Below are positions 33,676 through 41,773 of a stretch of DNA of 64,000 bases, piece after piece (positions within the stretch are counted from its first letter, which is position 1; each line of letters starts with the position of its first letter). Source of the DNA: JBMOKU01 sp049324315 (GTDB taxonomy: Bacteria > Bacillota > Clostridia > Peptostreptococcales > Thermotaleaceae); assembly GCA_049324315.1 (NCBI GenBank), contig JBMOKU010000055.1:62001-126000 (forward strand), written 5' to 3'. A program made the translations under genes and the position numbers. The notes beneath the pieces are model-generated. The model worked only from the letters and a program-made list of their open reading frames with translations, was not told where the DNA came from and did no database searches.

Positions 33676-33759
33676 GTGAGTATGCACTTGTAATTAACAC
33701 TTTCTATAACAATTATAGGGGAGAGTATTGACTATAATATAAACGTGTTCTGCTCTAAG

Positions 33760-35172
33760 TTATTTTCCTATGGCATGCTTGCCTGCGATCTTACCAAATA
33801 CAATATCATCTAAGGTGTTGTTACCGGCAACACGACCTGCACCATATAATCCTCCGACGATTTCACCAGCAGCATATAAGCCTTCGATGACGGTTCCTTC
33901 TTCATTTAAAACCTGGGCATTTTCATTGATAGCCACACCACCCATTGTATAGTGGCTGGACGGCAATGTTTTTACGCCATAGAATGGACCTACGCTTACC
34001 TTGCCCATTGTCTTTCTATTAAACGCATCTTGTCCTGCATTGTATGCATCAACCGTTTCCTTAAGCTTTACAGGGTCAATTCCAAGCTTACCTGCAAGCT
34101 CTTCAATGGTATCAGCTGTTACACCCTTTCCTTGTTCGAAAGCTTTCTTTCCATCTTTCGTATTATATACATCCGTGTCAAACACGATGTATGCAATGCC
34201 CTCTTCTTGCTTCAGTATTTCTGAAGCCAAATCCCAAGGCTTCATTGTCTCATCTGCAAATCTTTCGGCTTTTTGGTTAACCAATATACCACCTTTGCCC
34301 TCTTCGTTGACAATAATCTCTTTGTACCAATGGCCATTGGCTGATAATGGTCTCATTTGGAAATATTCCATATCTCTTAGCTGCGCACCAACGGCTACAG
34401 CCATCCTGATACCATCTCCCGTTGGCCCTGGTGTCGTCATTTCTGTATGGACGCCCTTATACTTTGGATTGTACTCAGCAATCATTTCAGGAGCATTATT
34501 AAGTCCACCGGTAGCTAATATAACTGACTTAGCTTTAATCACATATTCCCCGTCTTTTCCTTCAACTTTTGCACCAACAACTTTGCCTTCTTCTACAACT
34601 AATTCTGTTGCTTTCGTATTTACTCTAATATCTAGATTTTTATACTTGCCAGCCTCAGCCTGATAAGCTTTTACTAGTTGTGCTCCATAATGTCCTTCTA
34701 CCGGAAGAATCCAGAATGGTTCTTCTGCACTCTTTACTTTCAATTTTAATCCAAGGGAAAGTAACCAATCAATTGCATCGCTGCTGTTTTCAACCAAAAC
34801 TCTTACAAGTTTCTCATCAGCAAAACCTTTTCCAGTTTCTATTGTTTGCTTAAAATGATCTTCTACTGTATAAGAAATTCCAGCCTCTTCATGAACTTTC
34901 GTATCAGAAGCTGTTATTCCAGTAGCAGAAATAATCGTATTTCCACCAACTGCAGGCATTTTTTCAACCAAGATAACGTTTGCACCATTCTCGGCTGCTG
35001 TAATAGCTGATACAAGTCCTGCTCCACCGCCTCCGATTACCAATACATCGGCTGTAGCATCTTTGCTCTCTTGTTGCGCTTGTTGCGGCTGACTGGCAGG
35101 TGTTGCGCAGCCTGTTAATGCAGTTGCAATTAACGCTAAGATTAACATCATAGCTATACTTATACGACGCAT
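33760..35172 (-). CDS. Extracellular FAD lipoprotein of the fumarate/urocanate reductase family
   Basis: 470 aa. Lipobox ALTGC gives a lipid anchor; after a short linker the FAD-binding_2 domain begins with VLVIGGGGAGLVSAITAAE and VEKMPAVGGNT. The substrate cap and active-site parts include MTTPGPTGDGIRMAV, SSHYTMGGV and YGAGRVAGNNTLDDI, corresponding to the fumarate reductase catalytic arginine/histidine regions. Family members reduce a C=C bond (fumarate, urocanate, methacrylate, acrylates). There is no cytochrome or FMN domain in this chain; the FMN lipoprotein encoded 180 bases upstream probably feeds electrons. Confidence 0.88.
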   Translation of the reverse strand: MRRISIAMMLILALIATALTGCATPASQPQQAQQESKDATADVLVIGGGGAGLVSAITAAENGANVILVEKMPAVGGNTIISATGITASDTKVHEEAGISYTVEDHFKQTIETGKGFADEKLVRVLVENSSDAIDWLLSLGLKLKVKSAEEPFWILPVEGHYGAQLVKAYQAEAGKYKNLDIRVNTKATELVVEEGKVVGAKVEGKDGEYVIKAKSVILATGGLNNAPEMIAEYNPKYKGVHTEMTTPGPTGDGIRMAVAVGAQLRDMEYFQMRPLSANGHWYKEIIVNEEGKGGILVNQKAERFADETMKPWDLASEILKQEEGIAYIVFDTDVYNTKDGKKAFEQGKGVTADTIEELAGKLGIDPVKLKETVDAYNAGQDAFNRKTMGKVSVGPFYGVKTLPSSHYTMGGVAINENAQVLNEEGTVIEGLYAAGEIVGGLYGAGRVAGNNTLDDIVFGKIAGKHAIGK

Positions 35173-35225
35173 TCACTTCACTCCTTTAGTTTTTTTAACA
35201 AGCTTTAAAAATATTAATGCTTTAG

Positions 35226-35330
35226 AGGGTTACGCCTTTGAAATGGTATTTAGTCCTGCGGGACGGCACAGAGACCGTTCCCTACAAAAGAAAATAAATT
35301 CTATGAAGGCGCCAATCTATGAAAGGATTA
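35226..35330. repeat. Dispersed palindromic repeat, family A, copy 3
   Basis: TTACGCCTTTGAAAT-GTATTTAG left arm, GCGGGACGG/CCGTTCCCTAC core, AAAAGAAAATAAATTCT right arm. Located between the FMN lipoprotein and the flavoprotein gene, it would be part of their transcript. Confidence 0.75.
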
Positions 35331-35352
35331 ACTCTTGTTATATAAGTGCTGT

Positions 35353-35721
35353 TTATTTTGCCGCACCCTTTAATGCATCTTGAACTGCTCCTTTAATTCC
35401 TTCACTTGTAACCGTTCCGCCACTTACAACATCTACTTCTGTTGTCTGCTTTTCAATAATGGATTTTATAATCTGTTCAAATACAGGATCAGATAGTCCA
35501 GGTGTTTCCTTATGCTCTAAGGTTTTTATCTCTTTTATATTGCCTTTTTCAACGACAACCTCAACCTTTATTGGCCCTTCCTTACCTTCGCCGATACCCG
35601 TATAAGTGCCATCGGTATATTTTCCGGCGCTTGTAGACGAAGCACTTTGAGACTGGCATCCTACACTGATTGCGACTAGCATGATAAGTATTGCGATGAT
35701 TGCTATGCTTTTCTTGAACAT
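35353..35721 (-). CDS. FMN-binding domain lipoprotein
   Basis: 122 aa. Lipobox AISVGC; then the FMN-binding domain KYTDGTYTGIGEGKEGPIKV, IKTLEHKETPGLSD and the flavinylation-type motif VSGGTVTSEGI (Thr in TVTS). ApbE would attach FMN there. It matches the FMN-binding module that is fused to the flavoprotein in other species but is separate here. RBS AAGGAGGAGG precedes ATG 35721. Likely carrier from a membrane flavin system to the extracellular reductase. Confidence 0.88.
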   Translation of the reverse strand: MFKKSIAIIAILIMLVAISVGCQSQSASSTSAGKYTDGTYTGIGEGKEGPIKVEVVVEKGNIKEIKTLEHKETPGLSDPVFEQIIKSIIEKQTTEVDVVSGGTVTSEGIKGAVQDALKGAAK

Positions 35722-35854
35722 GGTTTGTCCTCCTCCTTACAGATTTTATGTATTATCCAACCCGTCCTTCATTCCTATTGACATGAAAGATATTGTTATA
35801 AAAATATCATACCATTGAAGTTCTAATAATGATATTTGTCAAACGTCCTCTATT

Positions 35855-35890
35855 AAAAGGACAAAAGTCCCTTATTTAAGGGACTTTTGT
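35855..35890 (-). terminator. Terminator overlapping the end of the LuxR-type regulator gene
   Basis: CAAAAGTCCCTT pairs perfectly with AAGGGACTTTTG around AAAT, followed by TCCTTTTAA on the minus strand. The stop codon lies in the loop region. Confidence 0.8.
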
Positions 35891-36513
35891 TTTGACCAAA
35901 ATATTGCGGCTTCCGTTCTATTTGTGACATTAATTTTCTTCATAATTTTGCTAACATAGTTTCTCACTGTTTTCTCTGCTATAAATAACTCCTCTGCAAT
36001 CTCTTTATTTGTCTTGCCTAAGCCAATCAAATCCAGTATATTTCGCTCTTGTATCGTTAATTCTTCTGAAACTTCCCTGCTGCCTCGTACTACCTCCATT
36101 ACCCTGCCAACCATGCTTGGATCAAGAATAGATATTCCCTTTGCCACGTTTTCAATAGCGGAAATAATTGCTTTGCTGTCAATATTTTTTAACAAATATC
36201 CGTCTGCCCCAGCTCTTATTGTTTCAAGTAATATTAAATCATCGGTATAGGCTGTAAGTATGATAATTTTTGTATCCGGAGATATCTTTTTCATCTCCCG
36301 GCAGCCTGAGGCTCCATCCCCATCCGGTAGTTTTACATCAAGGAGTACAATGTCAGGCTTTAATGTTTCTACTTTTTCATAGGCTTCAGCCAGTGTTGCT
36401 GCTTCTCCACACACACTAAATTCAGGCTTTTTTTCGATTAACGTCCTCATACCCCACCTTACGACGGCATGATCATCCACCAGTAGTACGCTAATGTTTT
36501 TCATTTCCATCAT
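35872..36513 (-). CDS. NarL/LuxR-family response regulator
   Basis: 213 aa. Receiver 1-125 (VDDHAVVRWG, VLLDVKLPDGDG, ILTAYTDD, LLKN) and a LuxR helix-turn-helix (LTIQERNILDLIGLGKTNKEIAEELFIAEKTVRNYVSKI region, about 145-205). It overlaps the kinase gene by 23 bases. As the last gene of an ABC exporter/kinase string it probably controls that operon; the flavoprotein genes downstream are behind a terminator and could also be targets. Confidence 0.92.
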   Translation of the reverse strand: MMEMKNISVLLVDDHAVVRWGMRTLIEKKPEFSVCGEAATLAEAYEKVETLKPDIVLLDVKLPDGDGASGCREMKKISPDTKIIILTAYTDDLILLETIRAGADGYLLKNIDSKAIISAIENVAKGISILDPSMVGRVMEVVRGSREVSEELTIQERNILDLIGLGKTNKEIAEELFIAEKTVRNYVSKIMKKINVTNRTEAAIFWSKQKSLK

Positions 36514-37909
36514 GATACTCCTCCCAAGGTATGCTTAAAGATATAACAGTCCCTTTCTGGCTGCTGTCTATTTCCAATATGCCGTGTACTGATTTAGCCC
36601 GTTCTCTCATTGAGAACAGTCCATAGCCCCCTGCATCATTGATTGTACTTATGTCAAATCCTTGTCCATCATCATATACGGTTGCCACTACATATTTTAA
36701 TGTTGTATTCAGTGTAACAGAAAATTTTGTAGCATGAGCATGTTTCATGGCGTTGTTGATCGCTTCTTGAATAATATAATATATTTGCGTCAATTTTTCA
36801 GAGGATAAATGTCCTAAGGTAACATCCGGCACCTCATAATGCAGTGCTATGTGTACATCATAGGTTTTCTCAAAATTATGGACAAGTTCGAAGATCCTAT
36901 ATTTTAAATCTTCTATTTCCATTTTTCTAGAGGATACTTTCCCTATAAAACCGCGTATATTGTGAATGGTGCTATTTAAGATGTCCTTTATATCCAGTAA
37001 GCTTTGCCGCATGGTGGAGCAATTATTATCTTCTATCATATTCTCCAATTGCAATCCAACGACAAAAAGGTCTTGTAAAATCACATCATGCAGTTCTTGA
37101 CCCAATCTCCGTCTTTCTCTACTGGCTGCCTGCTGTTCCGTTAGTATGGCTATCTTCTTATTCGTTTCCCACTGAAAAATAGCAATGATTCCTATAAATA
37201 AAAGGGTTATAGCTGCTGCAACCACGGTTCTTCCAAACTCAACAGGAAAATTAAAAACTTGATAAAACAATTCTTTATTGATAATATTGGCCGGGAAAAA
37301 ATTTACTCTCTTCACAATGATTCCAGCTAGCACAGCGTAAACTGCAAAAAGCAAAGCCATTGCTCTAACTTTCAATGCCAACCTTGTTAAATCCATATTG
37401 CGTATTGTCTTTGCATTTCTATACAAAGCAATTGCTGTTATCACGCTGGCGGGAAATCCAATAAAATATCTGCTGGTAGCACTTTGAACCCATAATTTTG
37501 ACAGTACATCTCCACGATGAAACAAAGGTATCATAGAATAACTGCCTAGCCATAGAAAAAATACGTACCAAGGTATTAATTTAATAATCCTATTTATTCT
37601 TTCATTGTATTCCAAAAGCTTAATACCGAAAACACAGAGAAACGTAAAAGATATAGCATTAGCTATAATCGCTAATTCAATGAACATGACATCAAATTCA
37701 GGATATATTTGGGCGATCATAATCATTAGAATCCATTCTGCCATGCCATGAATAATTCCAAAATATCCAAGATATTTAATAGATTTCAAAAGTGGAAAAT
37801 TACTATCTCCCTTTGTATTTTGAATCAATGCCGAAATGCCCATAGAATAGAAAGCCAGTCCATAGACAAAGAATAAAAGTATATATTGATTTCCTCTATA
37901 TAGATGCAT
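36491..37909 (-). CDS. NarX/LiaS-type sensor histidine kinase with multi-spanning membrane sensor
   Basis: 472 aa. About seven hydrophobic helices occupy residues 8-245 with no large extracellular domain, so sensing is probably in the membrane. HisKA_3 dimer/phospho-acceptor region is RRRLGQELHDVILQDLFVVG, followed by the ATPase domain (INNAMKHAHA, DDGQGFD, GYGLFSMRERA). It lies 12 bases after the ABC exporter gene, so is likely in one operon with it. Confidence 0.9.
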   Translation of the reverse strand: MHLYRGNQYILLFFVYGLAFYSMGISALIQNTKGDSNFPLLKSIKYLGYFGIIHGMAEWILMIMIAQIYPEFDVMFIELAIIANAISFTFLCVFGIKLLEYNERINRIIKLIPWYVFFLWLGSYSMIPLFHRGDVLSKLWVQSATSRYFIGFPASVITAIALYRNAKTIRNMDLTRLALKVRAMALLFAVYAVLAGIIVKRVNFFPANIINKELFYQVFNFPVEFGRTVVAAAITLLFIGIIAIFQWETNKKIAILTEQQAASRERRRLGQELHDVILQDLFVVGLQLENMIEDNNCSTMRQSLLDIKDILNSTIHNIRGFIGKVSSRKMEIEDLKYRIFELVHNFEKTYDVHIALHYEVPDVTLGHLSSEKLTQIYYIIQEAINNAMKHAHATKFSVTLNTTLKYVVATVYDDGQGFDISTINDAGGYGLFSMRERAKSVHGILEIDSSQKGTVISLSIPWEEYHDGNEKH

Positions 37910-37921
37910 ATGACTCCTCCT

Positions 37922-39718
37922 CTACCCGTCTACACTCCATCCTAGATCCTCTAGTTGTTTAAATACGCTGTACCAGCCCTTTTCTCCTGCCAGCTTATCG
38001 GGCTTTCCTGATTGTACAATTCTACCGGAAGCCATAATATAGACCTCATCAGCATCGATAATACCTGAAAGACGATGACTGATGGTAATAATGGTTCTCT
38101 TGCTGCCTATGGCGCGAAAAGCACTAAAGATCATATTCTCTGTCAATGCATCCATACCGGAAGTAGGTTCATCAAGGAGCAAAATAGGCGGATCGGAAAC
38201 AATCGCTCTTGTCAGGGATAATAACTGCAATTGCCCATAGGACAATTGCGTACCTAATACCCCTATAATCGTATCATATCCATCAGGAAGTGTGGTTAGA
38301 AAATGATGCAAACCCACAATTTTTGCTGCTTTTTCTACTTCTTCTTTCGTTATCGTATGATCCCGTAAAGTTATGTTTTCTCGTATGGTTCCTTCAAAGA
38401 TATGGATGTTTTGAGGTACAATTCCAATGAGTTTTCTTCGATCCACAGCATGCAGGCGATAAGGAGCAATACCTGAAATATTGATTTCTCCTCCATCCGG
38501 CTTATAGAGTCCGGCAATTAAATTCATCAGGCTGGTTTTTCCCGCTCCTGTTCTGCCTACGATTGCAATTTTCTTCCCTTCCGCAATTTCCATGGAAACA
38601 TCCCTTAAAATAGGTTTTTCCGCTGTATAGCCGAAACCCACATTTCGAATCGTTATTTTAATTTTTTCCCCATCTGTCATTGATTGATTCCTAAGATATT
38701 GTATTTCACCTTTATCTTCAATCTCTTCACCTAAAAATTCCGTTATTCGCTTCAGCCCGGCTACGGCCTGCTGTATGGTCTGGAATTCTTGGCTCAAAGC
38801 CTCGATGGGGCTTAGCAGTCTACCGACTAAATCTGCAAAAGCAGCAAGACTTCCAACAGTAACAACCGTCATATCAAAGCTGCTGGTCTTCGCACCCAGC
38901 AAAACGACGGCGGCAATGGTCAAGGCCCTTATGGTCTGCATTACACAGGGAAAATAGGAATCAAAAACAGCTGCATGTCCAATGGCCTTTAAATGTCCTC
39001 GTAGAGGATTTTGAAATCGTTCTTCATATTCATTTTCTTTTCCATAAAATTTAACAATTCTCATACCATTGAAAAGCTCTTGTAAAAATGTATTAATATT
39101 TCCTACCGCTTTGCGGATTTCCACCTGTGCCTTTAAGATGTTCTTACGAAAATAATTTGCAACGATGAATAAAATAGGAATCGCAATTAATGCAATGAAG
39201 GACAGTGTAGGGCTTATGGTATACATAGCAGCAGCTATTCCAAAAACCTTCATTAGGTCTGTAAATCCACTGATTAACCCCGATGAGAAGAGGGCATTCA
39301 CCGAGTCAACATCTGAACTCATATAACTCATAATTTCACCAATGGGTGTTTTATTATAATAGCTCATGGGAAGCTTTGCAATATGTTCTGCCATCAAAAG
39401 TCTCAAATCCATAAGAATATTCTGTCCGATATAGGTCGTTATATATGTCTGTGAAAAGCTTAAGATGCTGCTGCCCATGGAAGCTGCAAGATAGTAAACC
39501 GCTGCCAGCCATACTTGATCTAATGCTCCCTGTTTTAAATGGATATCCAATATCCCTTTTAAAAGGATCGGCGGCAGCAATTCAAGAAAAGTGAGGGATA
39601 CGGCCGTAAATATTAATAATACATAAAGAAACCGTAATTTATGCCATGTACCTTTCACAACATGAAGAGCAACTGTGAACGGGTGCTGTTTCTTACCTTT
39701 AATTTGCTCCCAAGTCAT
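37922..39718 (-). CDS. ABC exporter half-transporter, subunit 2
   Basis: 598 aa. Six transmembrane helices (about 20-300) fused to an ATPase with Walker A GRTGAGKTS, Q-loop VPQNIHIFE, signature LSYGQLQL (degenerate), and Walker B ILLLDEPTSGMD with Pro-Thr after the Glu. Heterodimeric exporters of the BmrCD/YheIH type have one degenerate site, and the degenerate signature here fits. ATG 39718 follows GGAGTG and overlaps the partner gene by 20 bases. Substrate unknown (drug, lipid or peptide). Confidence 0.88.
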   Translation of the reverse strand: MTWEQIKGKKQHPFTVALHVVKGTWHKLRFLYVLLIFTAVSLTFLELLPPILLKGILDIHLKQGALDQVWLAAVYYLAASMGSSILSFSQTYITTYIGQNILMDLRLLMAEHIAKLPMSYYNKTPIGEIMSYMSSDVDSVNALFSSGLISGFTDLMKVFGIAAAMYTISPTLSFIALIAIPILFIVANYFRKNILKAQVEIRKAVGNINTFLQELFNGMRIVKFYGKENEYEERFQNPLRGHLKAIGHAAVFDSYFPCVMQTIRALTIAAVVLLGAKTSSFDMTVVTVGSLAAFADLVGRLLSPIEALSQEFQTIQQAVAGLKRITEFLGEEIEDKGEIQYLRNQSMTDGEKIKITIRNVGFGYTAEKPILRDVSMEIAEGKKIAIVGRTGAGKTSLMNLIAGLYKPDGGEINISGIAPYRLHAVDRRKLIGIVPQNIHIFEGTIRENITLRDHTITKEEVEKAAKIVGLHHFLTTLPDGYDTIIGVLGTQLSYGQLQLLSLTRAIVSDPPILLLDEPTSGMDALTENMIFSAFRAIGSKRTIITISHRLSGIIDADEVYIMASGRIVQSGKPDKLAGEKGWYSVFKQLEDLGWSVDG

Positions 39719-41516
39719 TTTTCTCACACTCCATCCAGTTTTGAGCGTTATATATCTTTTGATAGATACCATCCAAAACCATTAATTCATTATGGGTACC
39801 TTGCTCCACAAGTCTTCCCTTATCCAATACCAGTATTTTGTCTACGTCTTTAAATGCATCTAAGCGATGGGAGAATAGAAATATGGTTTTATTTTTTAAT
39901 TCCTTTCGAATCCTTGATATCATTCTCTGTTCTGTACCTATATCTACAGCCGAAAAGGGATCATCCAGGACAATAATCGGAGCGTCTGCATATAGAGCCC
40001 TTGCTACTGAAATTCTCTGTCTCTGACCTCCTGATACTCTAACTCCTTTTTCTCCTACAACAGTATGTATCCCTTTTGGAAACAGCGCCATATCATCACT
40101 TAATGCAGTGATATACAACATTTTCTCTAACTTTTCATGCTCTGATGAATATTTATCGCGGGGGCAAAGTGTAATGTTTTCTTCTATGGTTGATGAAAAC
40201 AAGAATGCCTCCTGTCCGGAGTAAGCAATGGTATCCATCCGTTTTGCCTTACTAAAATCCCTCAATTCCTCTCCAAAAACTTTGATGCTTCCCCCATATG
40301 AATAGAGCCCTGTCAATACTGTGGCCAATGCACTCTTCCCTGCCCCCACAGGACCTGTAATCCCGATGATCATGCCTTTATGCGCAGTAAAACAAATATT
40401 ACTTAATACTTCTCGGTGACTATTTACATACGTAAATCTCATATCTTGAAAAACCACATCCGTATTTGCAGCATCTGTTTTTTTACTTTCAGCTCTAACA
40501 GGAACCTCTTCCACATCACTAGAAAATCTTAATTTCTCTTTAATTCGATCCCATGACGCTTTGGCAGCATGAAATTGATTGAACACCCTTGCTGCTACCC
40601 ATGTTCTGGTGGACATGGCAATAAACATTGTTAAAAATGCTGTAAACTGTCCTAAAGACCAACGTTCGCTTATAACTCGGCTGCCGCCCAATCCGATCAC
40701 ACCAATAATCCCTAAAGAAGCAAGTGTTGCATATACCGGCATCATCCCTGTTTGAAGCAAACTGGTCTTTATGTTCCATCTCATTTGGTTTTTACAATAT
40801 TCTTTTAATCTCTCATTTTCGATTTCTTCCCGCCCAAAAAGCCTCAGCGTTGTGATTCCATTTAGAGTTTTCTGCAAATGAGAGTTAACAACAGAAGCTG
40901 CTTTCCTGGAATTCGTTGAAAATCGGTAAAGAGGATGTCTTACTGCCTGAGCTGTATAGACTGCAATGGGTATTGGTATAGAACATATCAGCGTAATGGC
41001 AGGATCATAATACATCAATACTACATAGTAAGAAAGCATCAATAACCACGTATCCCAAGCCTCGTTAATTGTAGACTGCATGGTAGAAACAATTTGATCC
41101 ACATCTCCCACGGTTCTGGACATCAAATCACCTACGGATTCCCTCTCCAATTGTTCCATTGATTGTCCCAAGGTTCTTGAAAGAAGTCCAGCCCTCATAT
41201 CGCAAGCTATCCGATTGCTCATATCTCTTAGGTACCACCGTTTTACATATCGTGCATACTGAAAAAAGATTGTTACTGCTACCAATAGAATGCAGTAAAA
41301 TACCAGCGCCCTAATATTTTCACGGGTTGCTCCACGTTTTTCCAGTATCGCAGCTGCGTCCAGAGCCTTTCCAAGCAAAATCGGTCCTGTTACAATGACT
41401 GTATTATAAAGAATACCTCCTATGGCTTGGATAGTAAACTGCTTTTTATACTTTTTCAAATAGGATGCAAGCCTCAAGGGATCATCCTCAGGCAGTTGAA
41501 AAGAATTTACAATCAT
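39699..41516 (-). CDS. ABC exporter half-transporter, subunit 1
   Basis: 605 aa with six transmembrane helices (about 25-310) and an ATPase: Walker A GPVGAGKSA, Q-loop YSGQEAFLFSS, full signature VSGGQRQR, Walker B IIVLDDPFSAVD with Asp in place of the catalytic Glu. The consensus signature here together with the non-catalytic Asp makes it the complement to the other subunit, as in heterodimeric exporters. Heads the exporter-kinase-regulator string. Confidence 0.9.
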   Translation of the reverse strand: MIVNSFQLPEDDPLRLASYLKKYKKQFTIQAIGGILYNTVIVTGPILLGKALDAAAILEKRGATRENIRALVFYCILLVAVTIFFQYARYVKRWYLRDMSNRIACDMRAGLLSRTLGQSMEQLERESVGDLMSRTVGDVDQIVSTMQSTINEAWDTWLLMLSYYVVLMYYDPAITLICSIPIPIAVYTAQAVRHPLYRFSTNSRKAASVVNSHLQKTLNGITTLRLFGREEIENERLKEYCKNQMRWNIKTSLLQTGMMPVYATLASLGIIGVIGLGGSRVISERWSLGQFTAFLTMFIAMSTRTWVAARVFNQFHAAKASWDRIKEKLRFSSDVEEVPVRAESKKTDAANTDVVFQDMRFTYVNSHREVLSNICFTAHKGMIIGITGPVGAGKSALATVLTGLYSYGGSIKVFGEELRDFSKAKRMDTIAYSGQEAFLFSSTIEENITLCPRDKYSSEHEKLEKMLYITALSDDMALFPKGIHTVVGEKGVRVSGGQRQRISVARALYADAPIIVLDDPFSAVDIGTEQRMISRIRKELKNKTIFLFSHRLDAFKDVDKILVLDKGRLVEQGTHNELMVLDGIYQKIYNAQNWMECEKNDLGAN

Positions 41517-41656
41517 GATGCTATCCCCCTCTACACATAAAGTGAACCTTCATTCAGCTGGTGTTTCACTTTATATCGCATTTAGATATCGCTTTTCGAT
41601 ATTATGATTATATTCCATCTCCCTCTCTTTTACAACAGTTTTATGTAGAAAACAAA

Positions 41657-41682
41657 ACGGGCGAACACTGTTCGCCTCTACG
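41657..41682. repeat. Short palindromic repeat, family C
   Basis: GGGCGAACA/TGTTCGCC with a one-base loop followed by TCTACG, the same design as families A and B but with a different stem. Only one copy in the window. Confidence 0.5.
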
Positions 41683-41726
41683 ATTATGCTTTCCACAGAA
41701 GGTTTGCACAAGCTATTCCCTTAAAT

Positions 41727-41766
41727 AAAAAAACGAGATTAGCTCTCGCTAATCCCGTTTTTTATC
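41727..41766. terminator. Terminator of the calcium ATPase gene
   Basis: AAAAAACG-GATTAGC arms pair around TCTC with A-run and T-run on both flanks; works for the minus-strand ATPase gene that ends at 41774. Confidence 0.92.
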
Positions 41767-41773
41767 TTCTCTC

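Noticed and set aside
34001..34663. 220-codon plus-strand ORF inside the flavoprotein gene
   Set aside because: Antisense shadow of a conserved gene, Ser/Pro-rich composition typical of such frames.
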